NCBI GenBank assembly: GCA_021815055.1
Contig: JAKAHJ010000004.1
Location: 1-37,030 of the forward strand
DNA: 37,030 nt
From: Pseudomonadota bacterium
GTDB lineage: Bacteria > Pseudomonadota > Alphaproteobacteria > Rhizobiales > Xanthobacteraceae
Reading direction: 5' to 3'
The notes beneath the pieces are model-generated. The model had not been told where the DNA came from, did no database searches, and saw only the letters and a program-made list of their open reading frames with translations. The translations under genes and the position numbers were made by a program. This document shows positions 10,638 to 19,732 of the stretch, piece after piece. Numbering within the stretch: position 1 is the first letter of the stretch; the number at the start of each line of letters is the position of its first letter.

Positions 10638-10722
10638 GTCGAGCGATCAGCGAATGATGAACAAGCCGCCCGCAACTCTGCAGCGAAGCTAGATAGATGT
10701 GCCTGCGGCACATTGATTTGCC

Positions 10723-11082
10723 TCAAGCGCGACCTTGAAACTGAATGCCCGCGGGTCCTTCGCGGTTCCGACCGGTCACATTAAGGCGAGGCAATGAACC
10801 TGTCCGAAGCGACTGCGCCGCAGACGCCGAGCACGACCAGCAACAGCAGCTCGGGTTGGCCAGAAAGCTCGTGGCCGCTTCCCAATCGGCGCAGACGCGT
10901 AACCAAGTCGGAAATAGCCGGCGGTCCAGACCACGCTCAATCTCCTGCGGCAGTCCGAGTTGCCCGTTCAGCGCCGCTCGGCGAACGCGAAAGGCGTCGG
11001 CAACATAGTCGAGCGTCATCCGACCGCGGATGCTGCTCGTCATCGGCGCGCCGGCATCATAGGCCGATTGCAGGAGACGCAA
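10723..11082 (-). CDS. Hypothetical protein or degraded gene
   Basis: ORF only (MRLLQSAYDAGAPMTSSIRGRMTLDYVADAFRVRRAALNGQLGLPQEIERGLDRRLFPTW...). The N-terminal half looks protein-like; the C-terminal half looks degenerate. Confidence 0.25.
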   Translation of the reverse strand: MRLLQSAYDAGAPMTSSIRGRMTLDYVADAFRVRRAALNGQLGLPQEIERGLDRRLFPTWLRVCADWEAATSFLANPSCCCWSCSASAAQSLRTGSLPRLNVTGRNREGPAGIQFQGRA

Positions 11083-11167
11083 GGATCCTTAGCTGCGCAA
11101 CCCGAAGAAAGCTCTGTTCTGGCTTGCAAATCTCCGCTTAACACCGCCTTAAACCGGCCCCACTAAC

Positions 11168-13333
11168 GTGACCGTGGGAGACCGGTGGCGCGTGCGGCCG
11201 CCGGCCGTGTGCGGGTTGCGTATGGCGCAGGTGAGGGGACATTCGAATACGCGCCGCGAGCCGGCGTTCGACTCCTCGCCGCAAGTACGCGTTTCGGCCT
11301 CCGACCGCGCCTCCAATGGCGGTGCAAGCAAACCGTCGGCGCGGCGACAGCCCAAGCGCAAGAAGCGCGTGCGCCGCCGCTCGCTCATCGTTCGCACCCT
11401 CTACTGGGGCGTGGTGGCGGGGCTGTGGCTGCTCATCGGCGTTGTCGGCACCGTGGTCTATGTCGGCGCCCATCTGCCGCCGATCCAGTCGCTGGAGATT
11501 CCCAAGCGCCCGCCCTCGATCCAGATTGTCGACGATAACGGCCGGCCGCTGGCCCGGCGCGGCGATCTTGCCGGCGCGCCGCTCGCGCTCAAGGAACTGC
11601 CGGGCTACGTGCCGAAAGCCTTCATCGCGATCGAGGACCGGCGCTTCTATCAGCATTACGGCGTCGACCCGCTCGGCATCGCGCGCGCCTTCATCGCCAA
11701 CGTCCTGCATCGCGGGGTGGCGCAGGGCGGCTCGACCATCACCCAGCAGCTCGCGAAGAATCTTTTCTTGACGCAAGAGCGGACAATCACGCGCAAGATG
11801 CAGGAGGTGCTGCTGGCGCTGTGGCTTGAGCGCAAATTCTCGAAGACGCAGATTCTCGAACTCTATCTCAATCGCGTCTATTTCGGTTCGGGCGCCTACG
11901 GCATCGAGCAGGCGTCGCAACGCTACTTCGGTAAACCCGCAAAACAGTTGAGCCTCGCCGAGGCCGCGCTGCTGGCCGGGCTCGTCAAGTCGCCGTCGCG
12001 GCTGGCGCCGACCCGCAACTTCGACGGCGCCGAACAGCGCGCCAAGGTGGTGCTTTCGGCGATGGCCGATATCGGCTTCATCAGCGAGGCCAAGGCGCGC
12101 GTTGCAATGGCGCGCCCGCCGCGCATCGTCGCGCAGGCCGGAAACGGCTCGGTCAATTACGTCGCCGACTGGGTCATGGACGTGCTCAACGATGTGCTCG
12201 GTCATGTCGATGAAGACATCGTGGTGCGCACCACCGTCGATGCGAACCTGCAAGCGGACGCGGAGAAGGCGCTTGGCGACGAACTGGCGGCCAAGGGCGA
12301 CAAAGCGCGCGTCGCGCAGGGCGCGCTCGTGGCGATGACGCCGGACGGTGCGGTGCGCGCCCTGGTCGGCGGCCGCAATTACGGCGAGAGCCAGTTCAAT
12401 CGCGCGGTGTCCGCCCGGCGCCAGCCCGGTTCGGCGTTCAAACCCTTCGTCTACCTGACCGCGCTAGAACACGGCCTCACCCCCGACACGGTCCGCGAGG
12501 ACCGCCCGATAAATGTCAAAGGCTGGCAGCCGGAGAACTACGGGCACGAATATTACGGGCCGGTCACGCTGACCAAGGCGCTCGCTTTGTCGCTCAACAC
12601 GGTGTCGGTGCGCCTCACGCTCGAAGTTACGCCGATGGCGGTGATCCGCACCGCGCACCGGCTCGGCATCGCCTCGAAGCTCGAGGCCAATGCCTCGATC
12701 GCGCTCGGCACCTCCGAAGTCTCGATGCTGGAACTCGTCGGCGCCTACGCGCCCTTCGCCAATGGCGGCTATGCGGCGATGCCGCACGTCGTTACGAGCA
12801 TCACGGCCGGCAACGGCAAGGTGCTCTATACGCGCAATAGCCGGCAGCTCGGCCGCATCATCGAGGCGCGCTATGTCGCGATGATGAACGCGATGATGCG
12901 CCAGACGCTCACCATTGGCACCGCGCACAAGGCCGCGCTGCCGGGCTGGCCGGCCGCGGGAAAGACCGGCACCTCCCAGGAATTCCGCGACGCCTGGTTC
13001 ATCGGTTATACCTCACACCTCGTCACCGGCGTCTGGCTCGGCAACGATGACGGCACGCCGACCAAGCATGTCACCGGCGGCGGTCTGCCCGTGGAAATCT
13101 GGAGCCGCTTCATGCGCGGCGCGCATCAAGGCGTGCCGGTCGCCGATCTGCCGGGAGCGCCCGCCGGCTTGTTCTCCGGATTGTTCGCCGGGAATACGCC
13201 GGCTTCCGGCAATGCGAACACGCGCATGGCGCCGCGTCCGCCAGCGCCCGTACAGCAGACGGCAGCCGATCCCGCGGCCGTGCGCGGCGGCCTCGATACC
13301 TGGCTGCTCAATAATCTATTCGGGCGACGATAG
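11168..13333 (+). CDS. Penicillin-binding protein 1A family (transglycosylase/transpeptidase)
   Basis: Transglycosylase FIAIEDRRFYQHYGVDPLGIARA, GGSTITQQLAKNLFLTQERTITRKMQE; transpeptidase RQPGSAFKPFVYLTALE, KTGTSQEFRDAWFIGYT. Start may be ATG 11222. Confidence 0.94.
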   Translation: MTVGDRWRVRPPAVCGLRMAQVRGHSNTRREPAFDSSPQVRVSASDRASNGGASKPSARRQPKRKKRVRRRSLIVRTLYWGVVAGLWLLIGVVGTVVYVGAHLPPIQSLEIPKRPPSIQIVDDNGRPLARRGDLAGAPLALKELPGYVPKAFIAIEDRRFYQHYGVDPLGIARAFIANVLHRGVAQGGSTITQQLAKNLFLTQERTITRKMQEVLLALWLERKFSKTQILELYLNRVYFGSGAYGIEQASQRYFGKPAKQLSLAEAALLAGLVKSPSRLAPTRNFDGAEQRAKVVLSAMADIGFISEAKARVAMARPPRIVAQAGNGSVNYVADWVMDVLNDVLGHVDEDIVVRTTVDANLQADAEKALGDELAAKGDKARVAQGALVAMTPDGAVRALVGGRNYGESQFNRAVSARRQPGSAFKPFVYLTALEHGLTPDTVREDRPINVKGWQPENYGHEYYGPVTLTKALALSLNTVSVRLTLEVTPMAVIRTAHRLGIASKLEANASIALGTSEVSMLELVGAYAPFANGGYAAMPHVVTSITAGNGKVLYTRNSRQLGRIIEARYVAMMNAMMRQTLTIGTAHKAALPGWPAAGKTGTSQEFRDAWFIGYTSHLVTGVWLGNDDGTPTKHVTGGGLPVEIWSRFMRGAHQGVPVADLPGAPAGLFSGLFAGNTPASGNANTRMAPRPPAPVQQTAADPAAVRGGLDTWLLNNLFGRR

Positions 13334-13369
13334 TCGAGGACTTCGTTGTTTTCGGCGGATGCCGCGACG

Positions 13370-14137
13370 CTAGCTTGTCCCGCCCTCCGCGCCATACCGA
13401 TGCAGATCGGTGCCATGCGCGCGCAGCCAGGTCTTGGCGCGGCTCGTGTGCGGGCAGATGCGCTCGACCAGCCGCCAGAAGCGGCGCGAGTGATTCATCT
13501 CGGCGAGATGCGCCACCTCGTGCGCCGCGAGGTATTCCAGCACGAAAGGCGGCGCCAGGATCAGGCGCCACGAATAGGACAGCGTGCCGGCGGTCGAGCA
13601 TGAGCCCCAGCGGCTCGCCTGATCGCGCACCGTAACGCGGGCCACCGACACGCCGAGCGCCTGCGCCGCCTGCCTGCTGGCGGCTTCGAGATCGCGCTTG
13701 GCTTCGCGCATGAGGAAATCGCGGACGCGCCGCGCCACATGCGGTGCTTCGCCGGCAACGCACAGAAGCTGCGCGCCGTCACTCCCGCATTCGATCCAGA
13801 CCGTGCCACGCGTGCCGCGCCGATGTTCGATGCGGTGCTCGACGCCGCGCAAGGGCAGCACGGTGCCGTCGGCGAAAGGCGCCGCTTGCGGCAGCCGGCG
13901 CAGCCGCGTCGCGATCCAGGCACCGTGCTTTTGCGCGAATTCGCGCGCCTGTTTGACGCTTCCGCGCGGCGGCAATGTCAGCACGATCTCGCGCGTAGCG
14001 GCGTGAATCCGCAGCGTATAGCGGCGCGCCTGTGCGTGCCGGCGCAGGCGTACGAGATAGATCTCGCCGTCGAAGGCGACGGAAATCTCGGACGGTTCGG
14101 ACGGCGGCCGGCGGTAGAGCAGAGCGCGCAGCGGCAT
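13370..14137 (-). CDS. M48-family / YgjP-like (DUF45) metallopeptidase
   Basis: RWGSCSTAGTLSYSWRLILAP and HEVAHLAEMNHSRRFW (HExxH). Start at ATG 14137 (MPLRALLYRR). Confidence 0.88.
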   Translation of the reverse strand: MPLRALLYRRPPSEPSEISVAFDGEIYLVRLRRHAQARRYTLRIHAATREIVLTLPPRGSVKQAREFAQKHGAWIATRLRRLPQAAPFADGTVLPLRGVEHRIEHRRGTRGTVWIECGSDGAQLLCVAGEAPHVARRVRDFLMREAKRDLEAASRQAAQALGVSVARVTVRDQASRWGSCSTAGTLSYSWRLILAPPFVLEYLAAHEVAHLAEMNHSRRFWRLVERICPHTSRAKTWLRAHGTDLHRYGAEGGTS

Positions 14138-14196
14138 GGATTGAAGCCAATCCCGATTCGGGACGGTAGTGTGCCACGATTCCCGACCGCGGGCGA

Positions 14197-15648
14197 TCAG
14201 TGCCGCACGCCGCTCGCAACCTTGCGTTGGGCGCCGGCATTGCCGCCATGGGTCAACACGAAATCGGCGATGCGCGGCGCGATCTCGGCCCGGAAACGGG
14301 AGCCGTTGAACACGCCATAATGGCCGACGCTGGGCTGCAGATAATGCGCCCGCATGTCGGCCGGCAGGCTGGTGCACAGGCGGTGCGCCGCCTCGGTCTG
14401 CCCGACGCTCGAAATGTCGTCCTGCTCGCCTTCCACGGTCATCAGCGCCACGCGCTCGATCGCCTTGGGATCGATGCGGCGGCCGCGGTGGGTCATCTCG
14501 CCCTTTGGCAAAGCATGGCGGATGAACACGGTGTCGACGGTCTGCAAATAGAATTCGGCGGCCAAGTCCATGACCGCGAGATATTCGTCGTAGAATTCGC
14601 GGTGCTTCTGCGCCGAATCGCCGTCGCCCTTGACGAGATGCATGAACAGATTGCGATGCGCCTCGAGATGGCGATCGAGATTCATGCTCATGAAGCCGTG
14701 CAACTGCAGAAAGCCCGGATAGACGTCGCGCATGACCCCGGGATGCGGGAACGGCACCTTGGTGATGACGTTACGGCGGAACCAGTTGAGGCCGCGGCCG
14801 ACGGCGAGCTGATTGACGCCGTTCGGATTGATGCGGGTGTCGATCGGGCCGCCCATCAGCACCATCGAATGCGGTACGTAAGGGTCCTTGTCGGCTTCCA
14901 TCATCGCCACCGCCGCCAGCACCGGCACCGATGGCTGGCACACCGCCATCACGTGCACATCGCCGCCGAGCGCGTGCAGCATCGAGATGATGTAGTCGAT
15001 GTAGTCGTCGAGATCGAAGCGGCCTTCCCCGATCGGCACCATGCGCGCGTCGATCCATTCAGTGATGTAGACGTCGTGGTTTGGCAGCATGGTTTCGACG
15101 GTGCCGCGCAGAAGCGTCGCATAGTGGCCCGACATCGGCGCCACGATCAGCAGCTTGGGCTGCGGCCGGCGCGGCGCATGTGTAAATGCGCGCTCGAAAT
15201 GCAGCAGGCGGCAGAACGGACGGCGCCAGTACGTGCTGATGTGCACAGGGACGCGTTCGCCGCCGACGGTGGTGTATTCGATGCCCCATTCCGGCCTGCG
15301 ATAGCGCCGCGTGGAACGCTCGAAGAGTTCCATGGTCGCTGCCACCGACTTGCCGTAGGCGGTGTGCGCAAGCGGATTGGCGGGATTTTTGAAGAACAGC
15401 CGCGTCGCGTCGGCGAACGCGCGAGAGGGATTGAGGGCGGCGTGACCGAGCTCGTAAAACCAGTACATCGGCGTGGCGAGCAAAGCCCCGCTTTCGCCGG
15501 GCAGCGCTGCCGCGCCCTCGAATTCGCCAATTGCCATCTTTTCTGTCCCCGGCCCCTGCTGCGCTGCGGCAGCCTGTCGTTTTTCTGTCATTTCGTCAAC
15601 ATAGACATAGTTTCTTCGCATCCGGTTTACAATCCGGTTGGAACTCAC
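14197..15648 (-). CDS. phaZ: Intracellular polyhydroxyalkanoate depolymerase
   Basis: MYWFYELGHAALNPSRAFADATRLFFKNPANPLAHTAYGKS, KLLIVAPMSGHYATLLRGTVETMLPNHDVYITEW, AVCQPSVPVLAAV nucleophile elbow. Start could be ATG 15537. Confidence 0.9.
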   Translation of the reverse strand: MSSNRIVNRMRRNYVYVDEMTEKRQAAAAQQGPGTEKMAIGEFEGAAALPGESGALLATPMYWFYELGHAALNPSRAFADATRLFFKNPANPLAHTAYGKSVAATMELFERSTRRYRRPEWGIEYTTVGGERVPVHISTYWRRPFCRLLHFERAFTHAPRRPQPKLLIVAPMSGHYATLLRGTVETMLPNHDVYITEWIDARMVPIGEGRFDLDDYIDYIISMLHALGGDVHVMAVCQPSVPVLAAVAMMEADKDPYVPHSMVLMGGPIDTRINPNGVNQLAVGRGLNWFRRNVITKVPFPHPGVMRDVYPGFLQLHGFMSMNLDRHLEAHRNLFMHLVKGDGDSAQKHREFYDEYLAVMDLAAEFYLQTVDTVFIRHALPKGEMTHRGRRIDPKAIERVALMTVEGEQDDISSVGQTEAAHRLCTSLPADMRAHYLQPSVGHYGVFNGSRFRAEIAPRIADFVLTHGGNAGAQRKVASGVRH

Positions 15649-15676
15649 GAATCCCAGCAGTAACAGGGCCTTGCCG

Positions 15677-16489
15677 CTATTCGCCGGTTTGCATGAGCGA
15701 GCCTTGCACGCGTGCGCTGCGCAACAGTTTCAAGAACGCGAATGTTGCAGCAGCGAACAGCACGACGTTGAACGCAAAAGCCTGCAGCATCAGGTCGGCG
15801 CGGAACACATGGTCGATCAGCAGTGCCCGCATGCCTTCGAACACATAGGTCGGCGGCAGCGCCCACGCCACGTATTGCAGCCAATGCGGCAATACCGCCA
15901 CTGGGTAGTAGACGCAGGTGAGCGGCAGAAACAGGAACATGATGGTCCAGGCGAGGCTTTCCGCGCCCATGCCGTTGCGCAGCAACAGGCCCGCGACGAA
16001 GATGCCGATCGACCAGCTCGTCAGAATCAAGTTGAGGAAGAAAGCCGCCAGCGCGAGGCCGAGCGACCATAGATTGAATCCGAAAAAAGCGACCGCGAGC
16101 AGAGTCACCGGCACCATGCCGATCGCGAGGCGCACGACGCTCATGATCATCAGCGCGGCGATGAATTCGACCGGCCGCAACGGCGACATCATCAGATTGC
16201 CGACGTTGCGCGACCACATCTCTTCGAGGAACGAGATCGAAAACCCGAGCTGCCCGCGAAACAGAATGTCCCACAACAGCACCGCGCCGATGAATACGCC
16301 GCCGGCCTGCGCGAAAAAGCCGGCGTTCTGCGCGACATACATTTGCAGAAAGCCCCACATCAGCATCTGCACGGTCGGCCAATAAATGAGGTCGAGCATG
16401 CGCGGCCAGGACGAGCGCAGCAGATACCAATAGCGCCGCACCATGGCGCCGACGCGGGTGAGGGAGAAAGTTGATTCGCTCGCGCTCAT
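15677..16489 (-). CDS. ABC-2 type transporter permease
   Basis: 270 aa, multiple TM segments, FLEEMWSRNVGNLMMSPLRPVEF motif typical of ABC-2 exporters. Confidence 0.88.
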   Translation of the reverse strand: MSASESTFSLTRVGAMVRRYWYLLRSSWPRMLDLIYWPTVQMLMWGFLQMYVAQNAGFFAQAGGVFIGAVLLWDILFRGQLGFSISFLEEMWSRNVGNLMMSPLRPVEFIAALMIMSVVRLAIGMVPVTLLAVAFFGFNLWSLGLALAAFFLNLILTSWSIGIFVAGLLLRNGMGAESLAWTIMFLFLPLTCVYYPVAVLPHWLQYVAWALPPTYVFEGMRALLIDHVFRADLMLQAFAFNVVLFAAATFAFLKLLRSARVQGSLMQTGE

Positions 16490-16509
16490 CTTGTCGAAGC
16501 CCCTCCCGG

Positions 16510-16703
16510 CCTCATGCTGAGGAGCGCTCCATCGATGTCGGGTTTACCTGACATCGATGCTTTAGCGGCGCAAGTCGGCTAAAGCCGACTTGCGTGGAGC
16601 GCGTCTCGAAGAGCATGGGGCCGCCCCATCCTTCGAGACGCATTGCCATAGCGCGCCGAAGACGCGCGTAAACGCGCTGATGGCAATGCTCCTCAGGATG
16701 AGG
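16510..16703. repeat. Multi-hairpin intergenic repeat element (composite palindromes)
   Basis: Outer imperfect inverted repeat cctcatgctgaggagc (16510-16525) / gctcctcaggatgagg (16688-16703). Nested palindromes at 16530-16559, 16570-16593, 16601-16641 and 16642-16687. Confidence 0.85.
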
Positions 16704-16749
16704 CGGTGAAAGGCCGCGCCAAAACGCGATGGAGACGCAAGTACACCCC

Positions 16750-17511
16750 TCACTGCGCCGCCTCCCTTTGCCGGTCGCGCCCGCGCGCGACGTCGAGGAA
16801 GACTTCCTCCAGCGTTTCGCGGCCGTAGCGCGAAAGCAGCCGTTCGGGCGTGTCGTCGTCCTCGATGCGGCCCTTCTTCATGATGATCACCCGCTCGCAC
16901 AGGCGCTCCACCTCGGTCATGTTGTGCGAGGCGAGCAGCACCGTGGCATTGCGGGCCCGTCGGTAATCCTCGAGCCGGCTGCGCACCCAGTCGGCGGTGT
17001 CGGGATCGAGCGAAGCGGTCGGCTCATCGAGCAGCAGCACGTCCGGCTCGTTGAGCAGCGCCTTGGCGAGCGAGACCCGCGTCTTCTGGCCGGCTGAGAG
17101 CTTGCCCGTCGGCCGGTCGAGGAATTCGCGCAGATCGAGATCGGCGGCGAGGCGTTCGATCCGCCCATCGATGTCGGGCACCGCATAAAGCTGCGCGAAA
17201 ACCGAGAGATTCTGCCGCACGGTGAGCCGCATCGGCATGTCGACATAAGGGCTTTCGAAATTCATCCGGTGCAGCACGCGGTAGCGCTCGTCCGGCATGC
17301 TTGCGCCGAGCACGGAGACGGTGCCCGCAGTGGGGGTGACGAGGCCCATGATCATGGCGATCGTGGTCGTCTTGCCGGCGCCGTTGCCGCCGAGCAGACC
17401 GGTGATCGTCCCTGCGGGCAGGCTGAAGGAGACACCATCGACCGCGGTCGTGGTCTTATAGCGCTTGACCAGGCGGTCGACGGCGATGGCCGGGGTGTCC
17501 TGCGCGTGCAT
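16750..17511 (-). CDS. ABC transporter ATP-binding protein
   Basis: Walker A GLLGGNGAGKTTTI, signature LSAGQKTRVSLAKALL, Walker B LLLDEPTASLDP. Start at ATG 17511 (MHAQDTPAIAVDRLVKRY). Confidence 0.93.
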   Translation of the reverse strand: MHAQDTPAIAVDRLVKRYKTTTAVDGVSFSLPAGTITGLLGGNGAGKTTTIAMIMGLVTPTAGTVSVLGASMPDERYRVLHRMNFESPYVDMPMRLTVRQNLSVFAQLYAVPDIDGRIERLAADLDLREFLDRPTGKLSAGQKTRVSLAKALLNEPDVLLLDEPTASLDPDTADWVRSRLEDYRRARNATVLLASHNMTEVERLCERVIIMKKGRIEDDDTPERLLSRYGRETLEEVFLDVARGRDRQREAAQ

Positions 17512-17614
17512 GGTGTCCCGAGATGTGACCTCCCCGCGCGGGAAGCGCAAGCCCCGCGCCGCCTGCGGCAAGGCGGCAATTGGTGTATGTCGCGTGAGCC
17601 ATTACATTGCCCCC

Positions 17615-18931
17615 ATGCTCGCTCCCGACCTCGCGCAGGACCGCCCCCGCCGCAATGTGCGCCTCAATACGCTGGTGCGCCTGCGCTGGCTCGCTATCGC
17701 CGGCCAGACCACGGCCGTGCTGGTGGTCTATTTCGGGCTCGAATTCGAGTTGCCGATCCTGGCTTGTCTGGCGGTCATTGCGCTCTCGGCCTGGCTCAAT
17801 GTGGCGCTACGCCTTCGCTTCCATATGGCGCAACGGCTGGAGCCCGACCGGGCCGCCTGGCTGCTCGCTTTCGACATCGCCGAGCTGGCGGTGCTTCTGT
17901 TCCTGACCGGCGGATTGCAGAACCCCTTCGCATTCCTCTTTCTGGCGCCTGTCCTGTTGTCGGCGACGGCCTTGCCGCCCCGCTTCACACTGATGCTGGG
18001 CGGCTTTGCGATCGCCTGTGCGACGGTGCTGGTCTTCGTGCATTTCCCGCTGCCCTGGGACGACGAGGACCCGCTGCGATTGCCGCCGATCTACATGATG
18101 GGAGTCTGGCTTTCGATCCTGCTCTCGATCGGCTTCATCGGGGTCTATGCCTGGCAGATCACCGAAGAGGCGCGCCAGCTCTCCGATGCGCTTGCAGCAA
18201 CCGAACTGGTGCTGGCGCGCGAACAGCACCTGTCGCAGCTCGACGGACTGGCGGCCGCCGCCGCGCATGAGCTCGGCACGCCGCTGTCGACCATATCGGT
18301 GATCGCCAAGGAGCTGGAGAACGCCATTTCCGCCGAAGCCCCGCATGGCGACGATGTGCGCCTCCTGCGCGAGCAGGCGACGCGCTGCCGCCATATTCTC
18401 GGCAAGCTGACGGAACTGTCCTCGAGCGGCGAACCGTTCGACCGCATGCCGTTCACCGCCTTGATCGAGGAAGTGGTGGCGCCGCATCGCAATTTCGGCG
18501 TTGTCATCGAAGTGAGCGCACCGGCCGACCGCGGTCCGGCGCCGGTAGGCGCGCGCAACCCGGCGATCGTCTATGGCCTGGGCAATCTTTTGGAGAACGC
18601 GGTCGATTTCGCGCACGAGCGCGTCACGGTCGCCGTGGGATGGGACGATGAACACATCGATGTGACCATAAGCGACGACGGACCGGGCTTCGCGCCGGAG
18701 GTCATGAGCCGGATCGGCGAGCCCTACGTGACCAGCCGCCGTCGACTGCCCGCGGGAGACGACGAGCCGACCGGGCTTGGATTGGGCTTTTTCATCGCCA
18801 AAACCCTGCTCGAGCGCTCCGGCGCGACGCTTTCTTTTGCCAACCGCTCGCCGCCTCAGCATGGGGCCGTCGTCCGGCTGCGCTGGCAGCGCAGCGATTT
18901 CGAGCAGGCCTTAACGCTATCGGCCGCTTGA
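17615..18931 (+). CDS. regB: RegB/PrrB/ActS-type redox-sensing histidine kinase
   Basis: N-terminal TM sensor with GGLQNPFAFLFLAPV, H-box AAAAHELGTPLSTIS, RCRHIL cysteine, DDGPGFAPEV and GLGLGFFIAKTLLE ATPase motifs. Confidence 0.92.
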   Translation: MLAPDLAQDRPRRNVRLNTLVRLRWLAIAGQTTAVLVVYFGLEFELPILACLAVIALSAWLNVALRLRFHMAQRLEPDRAAWLLAFDIAELAVLLFLTGGLQNPFAFLFLAPVLLSATALPPRFTLMLGGFAIACATVLVFVHFPLPWDDEDPLRLPPIYMMGVWLSILLSIGFIGVYAWQITEEARQLSDALAATELVLAREQHLSQLDGLAAAAAHELGTPLSTISVIAKELENAISAEAPHGDDVRLLREQATRCRHILGKLTELSSSGEPFDRMPFTALIEEVVAPHRNFGVVIEVSAPADRGPAPVGARNPAIVYGLGNLLENAVDFAHERVTVAVGWDDEHIDVTISDDGPGFAPEVMSRIGEPYVTSRRRLPAGDDEPTGLGLGFFIAKTLLERSGATLSFANRSPPQHGAVVRLRWQRSDFEQALTLSAA

Positions 18932-19032
18932 TGCCGGCCGCGCGGATGGCTATCTCTAATGCATAGGGGGTATGTCCGCCGCGTATGCGCAAGCCAGCCT
19001 GCGCGGGGGGCGCATCAGATACGGGTAAGAGC

Positions 19033-19608
19033 GTGGACGCAATTAACGATGTTGCAGCAGGGTCGCTGACGGACCAAATCCCGGGCGAACGCACGGTGTT
19101 GATCGTCGAGGACGATCGTTCGTTCCTGCAACGGCTCGCCAAGGCGATGGAACAACGCGGGTTTGCCGTCGCCACCGCGGAATCGGTGGCGGACGGCTTG
19201 CTACAGGTGGAAAAATCGGCGCCCGCCTATGCGGTGGTCGACATGCGGCTCGGCGATGGCAACGGCCTCGACGTGATCTCGGCGCTGAAACGCCGGCGCC
19301 CCGAAGCCCGCGGCATCATCCTCACCGGCTATGGCAATATCGCCACCGCCGTCAATGCGGTGAAGCTCGGCGCGGTCGACTATCTCGCCAAGCCGGTCGA
19401 TGCCGACGACGTGATGGCGGCGCTGCTCGCGCAGGACAATGCCAAGATCGAGCCGCCGGAAAATCCGATGTCGGCCGACCGTGTGCGCTGGGAGCACATC
19501 CAGCGCATTTACGAATTGTGCGGCCGCAACGTCTCGGAGACTGCGCGCCGGCTCAATATGCACCGGCGCACGCTGCAGCGGATTTTGGCCAAACGGGCAC
19601 CGCGGTAA
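19033..19608 (+). CDS. regA: RegA/PrrA/ActR-type response regulator
   Basis: Receiver VLIVEDDRSF...VVDMRLGDGNGLDVI...ILTGYGNIATAV...YLAKPVD; Fis-type HTH RNVSETARRLNMHRRTLQRILAKRAPR. Possible GTG start at 19033. Confidence 0.92.
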   Translation: MDAINDVAAGSLTDQIPGERTVLIVEDDRSFLQRLAKAMEQRGFAVATAESVADGLLQVEKSAPAYAVVDMRLGDGNGLDVISALKRRRPEARGIILTGYGNIATAVNAVKLGAVDYLAKPVDADDVMAALLAQDNAKIEPPENPMSADRVRWEHIQRIYELCGRNVSETARRLNMHRRTLQRILAKRAPR

Positions 19609-19621
19609 CCTTCTCCCGTTC

Positions 19622-19721
19622 GTCCCCGCGAAAGCGGGGACCCAGCGCAGAAATGCTAGTTGGTTTCGTACTTTCTGGATTCCCGCTTACGCGGGAATGA
19701 GCGGGGTGTGTTTTAACACCC
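19622..19721. repeat. Intergenic palindromic repeat element
   Basis: gtccccgc-gaaa-gcggggac (19622-19641), attcccgc-ttac-gcgggaat (19679-19698), gggtgt/acaccc (19704-19721). Confidence 0.8.
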
Positions 19722-19732
19722 GCGCAGCACCC

